Positions 16,966 through 24,887 of a stretch of 64,000 bases of DNA are shown one piece after another (position 1 is the first letter of the stretch; every line of letters begins with the position of its first letter). A program made the position numbers and the translations under genes. This DNA is from Micromonospora radicis (GTDB lineage: Bacteria; Actinomycetota; Actinomycetes; Mycobacteriales; Micromonosporaceae). The notes under the pieces were generated by a model. That model saw only the letters and a program-made list of their open reading frames with translations. It was not told the origin of the DNA and did not search any database. The DNA is taken from assembly GCF_003583405.1 (NCBI RefSeq), contig NZ_QXEC01000022.1, forward strand, positions 26,869 to 90,868. Reading direction: 5' to 3'.

Positions 16966-17218
16966 GGGTCGGAAGTCTTGGCCGGTCACGCGGGGCTAAC
17001 CAGGCCCTCCCCGTCCCCGGTTGGCCGGCCCGCTCCCGGCCGGTTCGGAGCCCCGGACCACCGGAACATGGCTGGGAGCGCCGGGCGCTGTCAGGGTGAC
17101 GGTGGGCCGGAAACAGCACCGGTCGGCGGGTTGTTGACGGTGACGGGCACCGCGACGGCTGCCCCCCGCCGGGCAGCAGCGCCGTCGGGCGACACGCCAC
17201 CGGCCGGAGGAGGCGATC

Positions 17219-18049
17219 ATGGACCGCGCACGACTGGCCGAGTTTCTCCGTACCCGGCGCGAGGCGCTGCAACCGGAGGACGTCGGGCTCCCCCGTGGGC
17301 ATCGCCGGCGGCGTACCGGCGGGCTCCGCCGCGAGGAGGTGGCGGCGCTCAGCGACATGTCGGTCGACTACTACGGCCGGATCGAGCAGCAGCGCGGGCC
17401 ACACCCCTCGGAGCAGATGCTCGCCTCGATCGCCCGTGGGTTGCGGCTCTCCGTCGAAGAACGGGACCATCTGTTCCATCTCGGCGGATACCCGGCACCG
17501 CGACGGGGCCGCCGCAACGACCACGTCAACCCGGGCATGATGCGCGTCTTCGACGGCCTCGGCGACGTCGCCGCCCAGGTGGTCAGCGACCTCGGCGAGA
17601 CACTGGCACAGACCCGGCTGGCCAGCGCCCTGCTCGGTGACGAGACCGGGCACACCGGGCTGGCCCGCAGCCTGCACTACCGGTGGTTCACCGATCCGGA
17701 CAGCCGACGCATCCATGCCGAGGAGGACCATCCCCGGCAGAGCCGGCTCATCGCCTCGGACCTGCACCGGGCGTACACGCGGGACGGGCGGGGCTCGCGG
17801 GCGGCGGAGATCGTGGACGCGCTGCTCGCCGCGAGTCCGGAGTTCGCCCGGCTGTGGCGGGAGCACCCGGTGACCGGCCCGTACTGCGCGCCGAAGCGCA
17901 TCCGGCACCCGCAGGTCGGGCTGCTGGAACTGCACTGCCAGGTGCTCGTCGACCCCGACCAGTCGCAGTTGCTGCAGGTCTTCACCGCCACACCGGGCAG
18001 CGACAGCCACGAGAAGCTCCAACTTCTCTCGGTCGTCGCCGGGCTCTGA
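17219..18049 (+). CDS. XRE-family regulator with MmyB-like ligand domain
   Basis: 276 residues. The N-terminal HTH_XRE domain (about 8-75) begins AEFLRTRREALQPEDVGL and includes GLRREEVAALSDMSVDYYGRI. A C-terminal MmyB-like PAS-type domain follows (about 105-270), a fold known to bind fatty-acid-like ligands in MmyB relatives. These genes are usually next to oxidoreductase genes. Here the divergent neighbour is the aldehyde dehydrogenase, which is the likely target. GGAGG lies just ahead of the ATG. A decayed relative is at 62899-63240. Confidence 0.88.
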   Translation: MDRARLAEFLRTRREALQPEDVGLPRGHRRRRTGGLRREEVAALSDMSVDYYGRIEQQRGPHPSEQMLASIARGLRLSVEERDHLFHLGGYPAPRRGRRNDHVNPGMMRVFDGLGDVAAQVVSDLGETLAQTRLASALLGDETGHTGLARSLHYRWFTDPDSRRIHAEEDHPRQSRLIASDLHRAYTRDGRGSRAAEIVDALLAASPEFARLWREHPVTGPYCAPKRIRHPQVGLLELHCQVLVDPDQSQLLQVFTATPGSDSHEKLQLLSVVAGL

Positions 18050-18100
18050 CCCGGCACCGGATCCTCCCCCGCCACCCGGACACGTCTACACGACAGGTGA

Positions 18101-18138
18101 TCTGTCCGAAACTGACGGTGATGATGTCGATGGACAGA
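18101..18138. promoter_or_regulatory. Spaced inverted repeat upstream of the protease gene
   Basis: Arms TCTGTCC (18101-18107) and GGACAGA (18132-18138) flank 24 bases, about 75 bases before the protease start. It could be an operator or a 5'-UTR stem. No partner regulator is identified. Confidence 0.3.
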
Positions 18139-18213
18139 CAGAGACGAGTCCGGATCAATCGGGCCGGGTTAGCTTCCCCATCGAAAGCACCAACCTTCGA
18201 TGAGGAGTACCAC

Positions 18214-19281
18214 GTGAGCCCCACACCGTCCACCGTCATCCGCCTGCAGATCCTGCTGGCGGCCGGTCTGACCGCCGTGCTGACCTCGACCGCGGTCGCA
18301 CCGGCCGCCGCCGCGACGACCACGGGCACGCCGGCCAGCACGGCCGCGTCGGGCACGGTCGCCAAACCCGACGCGCACGGCGCGGTCGCCGACTCCGGCG
18401 CCGTACCGGCCGCCGCCGCCTCGACCGCGCTGCGCGGCACCGACAGCACCCGTGGTGCCGGCAGCCCCGGCGGCGCCGGCAACGGCAAGGCCGGGCCGGG
18501 CGGCCTCCGGTCCGACGCCGGCTTCGCCCGCACCCCGGACAACCGCACCTCGCCCGGCATCCAGAGCGTCATCGGCACCGACAACCGGGTCCGCGTCAAC
18601 CCGACCACCGTGTACCCGTCCTCGGCCATCGTGCAGATCGTCCGCACCACCAACGGCTCCACCTGGGGCTGCACCGGCTGGCTGTACGGGCCGAGCATCA
18701 TCGCCACCGCCGGGCACTGCGTGCACCCGGGCGGCGGCGCCAACGGTGGCGGCGGCAACGGCTTCTACCCGCGCGGCGACTTCCAGATCATCCCCGGCCG
18801 CAACGGGGCCGCCACGCCGTACGGCACCTGCACGGCGACCCAGCTGCTCTCGGTCACCAACTGGACCCAGTCCGGCGACGAGACCAACGACTACGGGGCC
18901 ATCCGGCTCAGCTGCGCCGCCGGCAACACCACCGGCTGGTTCGGCCTCTGGTGGCAGAGCGCCACGCTCACCGGCACCGCCACCACGGTGAGCGGCTACC
19001 CCTGCGACAAGCCCTTCGGCGAGCAGTGGCGGCACGCCGGGCAGACCGTCCAGGTCACCCATGACCGGCAGGTCTTCTACCAGAACGACACCTTCGGCTG
19101 CCAGAGCGGCAGCCCGGTCTACCAGACCCGGGCCGCCGGCAGCGCCTTCTGCACCGGCCAGTGCGTGATGGCCATCCACGCGTACGGCGTGCACGGTTCG
19201 GCGCCGCACTCCACGAACAACCACGGCACCCGGATCACCGAGTCCGTCTTCAACAACCTGATCACCTGGCGGAACAGCTGA
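18214..19281 (+). CDS. Secreted V8-like (glutamyl endopeptidase-type) serine protease
   Basis: 355 residues. A GTG start preceded by GAGGAG at 18202-18207 gives a signal peptide (hydrophobic core about 10-30). An Ala/Gly/Thr-rich propeptide follows to about 115, and the chymotrypsin-fold protease domain runs from about 120 to 355. The catalytic triad is complete: H168 in TAGHC, D226 in NDYGA and S298 in GCQSGSP. Paired cysteines (153/169, 206/234) fit disulfides. The S1B/V8-like Ser motif suggests cleavage after acidic residues, but that is inference. An upstream in-frame ATG lacks a Shine-Dalgarno and disrupts the signal peptide. A strong hairpin follows the gene. Confidence 0.85.
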   Translation: MSPTPSTVIRLQILLAAGLTAVLTSTAVAPAAAATTTGTPASTAASGTVAKPDAHGAVADSGAVPAAAASTALRGTDSTRGAGSPGGAGNGKAGPGGLRSDAGFARTPDNRTSPGIQSVIGTDNRVRVNPTTVYPSSAIVQIVRTTNGSTWGCTGWLYGPSIIATAGHCVHPGGGANGGGGNGFYPRGDFQIIPGRNGAATPYGTCTATQLLSVTNWTQSGDETNDYGAIRLSCAAGNTTGWFGLWWQSATLTGTATTVSGYPCDKPFGEQWRHAGQTVQVTHDRQVFYQNDTFGCQSGSPVYQTRAAGSAFCTGQCVMAIHAYGVHGSAPHSTNNHGTRITESVFNNLITWRNS

Positions 19282-19286
19282 TCCGA

Positions 19287-19322
19287 CCGTGGGGTGGGCC
19301 CGCACCGGTGCTCACCCCACGG
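19287..19322 (+). terminator. Hairpin terminator after the protease gene
   Basis: Perfect 10-bp arms (CCGTGGGGTG / CACCCCACGG) with a 16-base loop, starting 5 bases past the stop codon. There is no U tract. Confidence 0.7.
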
Positions 19323-19413
19323 AACCCTGGACAGCCGTCGTACGTCCCAGTAACTGTCCGTCACCACCAGATAGAGGAGCAGTCATCATGCACCAGCGAA
19401 CCGGACCAGGGTC

Positions 19414-19806
19414 GTGAACAAGGGTCGCCTCGGTGCGCTCGCCCTGCTGATCGTCGCGCCGCTACTGATCGGCGCGGGGCTGCTGGTGTTCCACGACCAG
19501 TCGGTCTCCGACGACGGCCCCGCCCCGCCGCCCCGGCCCGACACCATGGGTGTCGTGACCGGCACCGCCGCCACCGCCGCCGGTGCGCCGGTACGGGACG
19601 CCGCGGTGCTGGTCAGGCCGCTCGACGAGCCGGCGCCCGCCGTACCGGAGATCGGCGTACGCACCGGCGACGCCGGCCGGTACGAATGGCGGCTGCCGCC
19701 CGGCCGGTACGAGATCGTGGTCCGTGCCGACTCCCGCGACAGCGCGCCGCGGACCGCCACCGTGACCGCCGGGGCGGTCACCCGGCTCGACTTCACCCTG
19801 CCCTGA
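19414..19806 (+). CDS. Membrane-anchored carboxypeptidase-regulatory-like (Ig-fold) protein
   Basis: 130 residues with a GTG start. One N-terminal membrane segment or signal anchor (about 7-27) precedes a Pro/Asp-rich stretch. A small beta-sandwich follows with the hallmark strands of carboxypeptidase regulatory/CnaB-like domains: GVVTGTAATAAGAPVRDA, then YEWRLPPGRYEIVVRA. Such domains are usually structural or adhesive modules on the cell surface. It ends 1 base before the convergent sigma/GH128 fusion gene. No function beyond extracellular display can be assigned. Confidence 0.6.
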   Translation: MNKGRLGALALLIVAPLLIGAGLLVFHDQSVSDDGPAPPPRPDTMGVVTGTAATAAGAPVRDAAVLVRPLDEPAPAVPEIGVRTGDAGRYEWRLPPGRYEIVVRADSRDSAPRTATVTAGAVTRLDFTLP

Positions 19807-19807
19807 G

Positions 19808-21829
19808 TCAGCGGGCCTGCTGGAAGGCGCGGCCGACGGCGGTGGCCTCGCGGCCGGTACGGAACAGGCCGGTCTGGTCCTTGTCGGTGGCGGGCAGGCC
19901 GAACCAGGCGTACCGGTGCAGCCACGGCAGCCCGCCCAGCATCCGGGCCGCCGCGGTGAGGAACGCCGCCTGCTGCGCCTGGCTCGGGAACCGCACCCCG
20001 TTCGAGAAGTCGATCAACGCGAACTCGGTGAGCCAGATCGGCAGCCGATACCGGTCGTACACCGCCTGTAGGTAGGACCGGAGCTGGTCCACCGCGTTGG
20101 CGGTGCGGAAGTCGCCGCCGTACCAGTGCAGGGCGATGAAGTCGACCCGGTGACCGCGCTGCTTCACCCCGGCCATGAACCGGTCGAGCCACTCGCCGGG
20201 ACGGTCGCCGCCCCAGGCCACCGCCGGGCTGCCCAGCAGCAGGCCGGTCGCCTCCAGTTGCGGCCACAGGTCCAGCGCCTGCTCCACGCTCATCTCCGCC
20301 TGGCCGGCCAGGTCCGGCTCGTTGAAGCCGAGCAGGTACCGCCCGTTCTGTTTGGCCTGCCGCAGCCGGCTCGGGGTGACGCTGCCCGCGCCCCAGATCA
20401 TCGGCACGAACTCAGCGCCCTTCGGCGTGGCCACGTCCGGGTGCGCGACGTCCCAGGTGTAGTACCAGCTCGCCCCGGAGTTGGCGAGCGCCTGGTCGAC
20501 GCCGTCGAACTTCCACACCCCGACGCCCTTCTTCTTCGAGGTGACGGCCGGCGGTGCGGCGGCCGGACGGGCCGTCGTCGGGGTGGCCCGGGCCGTCGGG
20601 CCGGTCGTCGGTGACGTGGCGGTGCTCGGCGACGGGCCGACGGTCGGCGGCAGGCTCGCCGTGGGCGTCGGCGACTCCCCCACCGCGGCCGGTACCGGGG
20701 CCGCCGCCGGAGCCGCGACGGGAGCCTCGGCCGCGCCGCCGCGCTGGGCGACCACCACCGCCCCGACCGCCAGGACGGCCACCGCGACGGCGGCGGCCAC
20801 CGGGCCGACGACCTTGGCCGATCCCGCCGGCAGCAGGCCGCCCGGCCCGCGGGGGCGTGGTGGGTGGGCGCCCCCGGGCGCACCGCCGCCGGTCTGCACG
20901 GCGGCGGTGCGCCCGAACGCCGCGACCGCCGTCGGGTCTGGCGACGCGGCGTGGGGGCTCCCCGCGCCGGCCCGTGGGGTGACCGGCGCGAGGTTCTGGG
21001 TGGCACTGGGCAGGGCGGCCGGCTGCGGCAGGCCGGCCAGGATGCCCTCGGCGGTCCCGGGCGGGACGGGCAGCAGCGCAAGCCCGGCCAGCAGCCGGTC
21101 GACGGGGACCAGCTCGCCGGTGCACCGGACGCATCGCACACACTCGCGGACGTGGCGGGCCAACCGCTTGCGCCACAACGGGCTGGGCCGACCGTCCCAG
21201 CCCCGGGCCGCCTCGCCCAACGCCGGGCAGTCGGCGCCGGCCAGGGCCCGGACGATTCCCCGGGCCGTCTGCAACTGTTCCTTCATCCGCTGGATCCGCA
21301 CCGCCGCATGGCCCTGGGGCAACCCCAGCGCCCCGGCGAGTTCGGCCCGGTCCAGCTCCCCGGCGGCCTCCAGCCACCAGAGGGCCAGCAACGTCTGGTC
21401 GTCCTCGTCCAGCCAACGGGTCGCCTCGGCGACCTCACGGCGCTGGTCGGTCAGGCCGAGCCGGAGAATGGTCAGGCCGGCGAAGTCGGCGGCCGGATCG
21501 GGTACCCCGTACGCGACGTCGAGGTCGGCGGTGTGGTCGAGCGCGACGCGGCGGGCCTGCTCGCGGTCGCGCACCTGACGTACCGCGATGGCCACCAGCC
21601 ACGACCGGTACGCCGCCGGATCACGCAGCTCCGCCAGGTGGCGGACGACCCGCAGCAGGGTCTCCTGGACCACGTCGTCGACGTCGGCGTGCCCCCGCAT
21701 CGCCCGGCCGACCACGTTGTACACCAGCGGCAGGGAGGCGGCCACCAGGGCGTCGAGCGCCCGTTGGTCACCGGCACGGGCGGCGGCAACCAGCCCGGCA
21801 TCCGCCCCACCCCGATCGGCGACTCGCAT
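19808..21829 (-). CDS. ECF sigma factor fused to zinc anti-sigma motif, membrane segment and GH128-like domain
   Basis: A single 673-residue reading frame. Residues 10-95 are ECF sigma region 2 (VDDVVQETLLRVVRH) and 140-190 are region 4. Residues 201-236 hold a ZAS-type zinc motif: C201-x24-H226-x3-C230-x2-C233, with an extra C236. One transmembrane helix spans about 340-360. A Pro/Thr/Ser linker follows to 430. Residues 433-673 resemble GH128 beta-1,3-glucanase catalytic domains, with both likely catalytic glutamates: E504 in GFNEPD and E602 in WLTEFA. ATG 21829 has GGAGG upstream at good spacing. The design implies an extracellular glucan-binding or cleaving sensor wired directly to a membrane-held sigma factor. 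Sigma/anti-sigma fusions are known in actinobacteria. The GH128 output or sensor is the odd part. Confidence 0.85.
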   Translation of the reverse strand: MRVADRGGADAGLVAAARAGDQRALDALVAASLPLVYNVVGRAMRGHADVDDVVQETLLRVVRHLAELRDPAAYRSWLVAIAVRQVRDREQARRVALDHTADLDVAYGVPDPAADFAGLTILRLGLTDQRREVAEATRWLDEDDQTLLALWWLEAAGELDRAELAGALGLPQGHAAVRIQRMKEQLQTARGIVRALAGADCPALGEAARGWDGRPSPLWRKRLARHVRECVRCVRCTGELVPVDRLLAGLALLPVPPGTAEGILAGLPQPAALPSATQNLAPVTPRAGAGSPHAASPDPTAVAAFGRTAAVQTGGGAPGGAHPPRPRGPGGLLPAGSAKVVGPVAAAVAVAVLAVGAVVVAQRGGAAEAPVAAPAAAPVPAAVGESPTPTASLPPTVGPSPSTATSPTTGPTARATPTTARPAAAPPAVTSKKKGVGVWKFDGVDQALANSGASWYYTWDVAHPDVATPKGAEFVPMIWGAGSVTPSRLRQAKQNGRYLLGFNEPDLAGQAEMSVEQALDLWPQLEATGLLLGSPAVAWGGDRPGEWLDRFMAGVKQRGHRVDFIALHWYGGDFRTANAVDQLRSYLQAVYDRYRLPIWLTEFALIDFSNGVRFPSQAQQAAFLTAAARMLGGLPWLHRYAWFGLPATDKDQTGLFRTGREATAVGRAFQQAR

Positions 21830-22065
21830 GCCGGCACCCTCCACCTGTTCGCGTCGCTGACTGTCGAAGCGTCGGCAGCACCGCCGACCGACCCCTCCCA
21901 ACAGGAGACGCCCGCCCCCGACCGGGATAACAGTTTCCGCGAACAAGGTTGCCGGCGCGGTACCGGAGGCGGGGGGCCGCGTTCTGAGCACTCGACGTTC
22001 ACTGTCCGGAAACATCGACTGTGCGGCCATGGCGGACGACTCCCGTACGCCCCTATGGTGGGGCC

Positions 22066-24879
22066 ATGTCCCTCCCCCGGGCGACACAGCTGGCCGGTCG
22101 TGTCCACGAACTGTCCATAATGGACGACTTGGTACGGCAGGTCACCGACGGCCGCGGGAACGTGGTCTGGGTCGAGGGCGAGTCGGGCATCGGCAAGTCC
22201 ACCCTTCTGGGCGCGGTCATGCACCGCCTGGGCGAGGCCGGCTGCACCGTGCTCGGCGCCGCCGGGGACGAGTTCATGACCGACTTCCCGCTCCGCCTGA
22301 TGGCGGAGTGCCTCGGCGTCTCCACCCGGTCCACCGATGCCGACCGGGCGGAACTCGCCCGCATGTTGCAGGGCGACGCCGCCGGTGTGCTCTCGCTCGG
22401 CGCCGTCGGCGAACGGATGATCGCCCTGATCGACCGGCTCTGCGCCAGCGGACCGGTCGTCCTCACGCTCGACGATCTCCAGTGGGCCGACGAGGCCAGC
22501 GTCGGACTGTGGCACCGGCTGGCCCGGTCGGTCGACCAGATCCCGCTGCTGGTGATGGCCGGCTGCCGCCCGACACCCGCGCACCGGGCGCTGCGCCGAC
22601 TGCGTACCGTCGTCGCCGACCTCGGTGCCCGCGTCATCGACCTCGGGCCGCTCGACCAGGCCGCGGCGTCCGCCCTGGCAACCATGACGCTGGGCGCCCG
22701 CCCCGGCCCGCGGCTGACCGCCGAACTCGACCGCGCCGCCGGCAACCCGCTCTACCTGCGCGAACTGACCGAGGCGCTGTCCCGCGACGCGCTGCTGCGG
22801 ATCGCCGCGGGCGAGGCGGAACTGGTCGGCGAGGCGGGCACCACACCGGAGTCGCTGGTGGCCGCCGTCGCCCGACGGTTGGACTTCCTGTCCGAGTTCG
22901 CCCACCGCACGCTACGGGTGGCCGCCCTGCTCGGCACCGAGTTCGACGTCGCCGAGTGCGCGGTGGTGACCGGCCGGTCCACCCACCAACTGGCGGAGAT
23001 GGTCGACGAGGCGATCGCCACCGGCGTCCTGCGCAACGAGGGGCGGCGACTGCGGTTCCGGCACGAGTTGATCCGGCAGGTACTGGTCGAGCAGTCCCCA
23101 CCGGCGGTACGGGAGGAGTTCCACCGGGGCATGGCCCGGGCGCTCGCCGAGGCCGACTACGACCGCGACGTGGTGGCCAGGCACCTGCTGGCCGGCGGGC
23201 GGCTGGACGCCTGGGCGGCGAACTGGCTCGCCGGCATCCCGGAGACGATGGTGCGGACCACCCCGGCGGTCTCCGCCGAGCTGCTCACCCGCGCGGTCGC
23301 CGAGGCCGGCTCGGGCGGCGCCAACCTGCCGACGCTGCGGTGCCGACTCGCGCAGGCCCAGTTCTGGCTCGGCCGCTTCGAGGAGTCGGCAAGCAACGCC
23401 GAGGCGGTGTTCCGCGCCGAACCGGGCGGCGAGGTGGAAGGGGTGGCGCGGGTGCAGTTCGTCCGCGCGGCCGGACGGCTCGGGCGGTTCACCGACGCGC
23501 TCGCCGTGGTCACCTCCGGCCTGGCCAACCCGGACGTGCCGCCCCGCTGGCGGGCACGGTTGGCCGCGCTCTCCACGCTGCTGCTGGTCGACCTCGAACA
23601 GGAGCAGGAGGCCCGGGCGCGCGCCGAGGAGGCGTTCGCGATGGCCCGACAGTGCGACGACGCGTTCGCCGCTGCCTTCCCATACCACGCGCTGGCCATA
23701 CTGGATCCCGACGCACAGTATGAGCTGCGCGACAAGGCGATGGCCGTGCTCGGTACCGCGGACACCGACCCGGAGGTCGTCGACCTCCGCCTGGTGCTGC
23801 TGGCCCGCGAGCTGTCGGAGCTGGTGACCGACGCGCGGTGGAGCGAGTACGACGCCGAACTGCCCCGGGCGCTGGTGATGGCCGAACGGGCCGGCACGGT
23901 TCGCGGGTCGTGGATCGCCGGAGAGGCGACCTTCGCCAGCTTCCTGCGGGGCCGGTGGGACGAGGCGATCGCGCACGTCGCCGGCATCCCCGAGCAGATG
24001 AACGGCAACCCCCTGGCCTACCTGCACGGCTTCGTGGCCACCATCGCGTACTCCCGGGAACAGCGCGCCCTCGCCGAGGAACACCTCCGGCTGGCCGGCT
24101 ACGTCGACGGCGTGGAGCTGGCGGACCTGCCGTTCCACCAACGCACGGTGGTCGGTGACGCGCTCGCCCACGCCGCCGAGGCCCACGGCGACCCGGTCCG
24201 GGCACTCGCGCTGCGAACGGCATGGTTGGCACTGACGCCCGCCCGGCAGGCCGAGTGCGTCGAGCTGGCGCCGGACATCGTGCGACTGGCCCTCGACGTC
24301 GGCGACCGGGACCTGGCCGCCACCACGACCGCCTGCCTCACCGCGACCCTCGCGCCGAGCCGGTTCGACATGGTGATCACCGGCTGCTGTCAGGCGATGC
24401 TCGCCGACGACGCGGAGGGCCTGCTGGCCCAGGCGGAGCTGTGCCGACGGTACGGCTGGCTGCCGTTCCAGGCCTTCGCGCTGGAGGAGGCCGCCGTCCG
24501 GCTGGCGCGGACTGGCCAGGTCAAGGCCGCCCGCACCGCGTTGACCACCGCGGTACGCGGCTACGCCGAGTTCGACGCCAGCTGGCGGATCCGGCGGGCC
24601 GAGGCCCGGTTGCGCCCGCTCGGCGTACGACGCGGCCCCGGCGGCGTACGCCAGCGGGCCAGCCACGGCTGGGCCGCGTTGACCCGCAGTGAGCAGCGGA
24701 TCGTTCGGATGATCGCGGCCGGCATGTCCAACCCGGACATCGCCGCCGAGCTGTACCTCTCCCGCAACACGGTGCAGACCCACGTGTCGCACATCCTGGC
24801 CAAGCTCGGCATGCGGTCCCGGATCGAGGTGGTCCGGGAGTATCCGCGTCATGCCGAGCGGCTGGGCGGATCCGGGTAG
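22066..24879 (+). CDS. LAL-type LuxR regulator (large ATP-binding)
   Basis: 937 residues. An N-terminal AAA/NTPase module carries Walker A GESGIGKST at about 38-46 and Walker B VVLTLDDLQWAD at about 137-148. A long TPR-like helical middle follows. A C-terminal LuxR helix-turn-helix lies at about 870-930 (LTRSEQRIVRMIAAGMSN, then SRNTVQTHVSHILAKLG). LAL proteins are MalT-like activators, often of secondary metabolism or uptake genes. It is divergent from the sigma/GH128 gene (236-base gap) and converges on the T7SS AAA gene, 8 bases away. The target is unknown; the sigma/GH128 gene is one candidate. Confidence 0.9.
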   Translation: MSLPRATQLAGRVHELSIMDDLVRQVTDGRGNVVWVEGESGIGKSTLLGAVMHRLGEAGCTVLGAAGDEFMTDFPLRLMAECLGVSTRSTDADRAELARMLQGDAAGVLSLGAVGERMIALIDRLCASGPVVLTLDDLQWADEASVGLWHRLARSVDQIPLLVMAGCRPTPAHRALRRLRTVVADLGARVIDLGPLDQAAASALATMTLGARPGPRLTAELDRAAGNPLYLRELTEALSRDALLRIAAGEAELVGEAGTTPESLVAAVARRLDFLSEFAHRTLRVAALLGTEFDVAECAVVTGRSTHQLAEMVDEAIATGVLRNEGRRLRFRHELIRQVLVEQSPPAVREEFHRGMARALAEADYDRDVVARHLLAGGRLDAWAANWLAGIPETMVRTTPAVSAELLTRAVAEAGSGGANLPTLRCRLAQAQFWLGRFEESASNAEAVFRAEPGGEVEGVARVQFVRAAGRLGRFTDALAVVTSGLANPDVPPRWRARLAALSTLLLVDLEQEQEARARAEEAFAMARQCDDAFAAAFPYHALAILDPDAQYELRDKAMAVLGTADTDPEVVDLRLVLLARELSELVTDARWSEYDAELPRALVMAERAGTVRGSWIAGEATFASFLRGRWDEAIAHVAGIPEQMNGNPLAYLHGFVATIAYSREQRALAEEHLRLAGYVDGVELADLPFHQRTVVGDALAHAAEAHGDPVRALALRTAWLALTPARQAECVELAPDIVRLALDVGDRDLAATTTACLTATLAPSRFDMVITGCCQAMLADDAEGLLAQAELCRRYGWLPFQAFALEEAAVRLARTGQVKAARTALTTAVRGYAEFDASWRIRRAEARLRPLGVRRGPGGVRQRASHGWAALTRSEQRIVRMIAAGMSNPDIAAELYLSRNTVQTHVSHILAKLGMRSRIEVVREYPRHAERLGGSG

Positions 24880-24887
24880 TCGCGTCC

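Noticed and set aside
17683..19281. Longer upstream version of the serine protease
   Set aside because: It would read through the end of the regulator gene and place the signal peptide internally. GTG 18214 with GAGGAG is far better.
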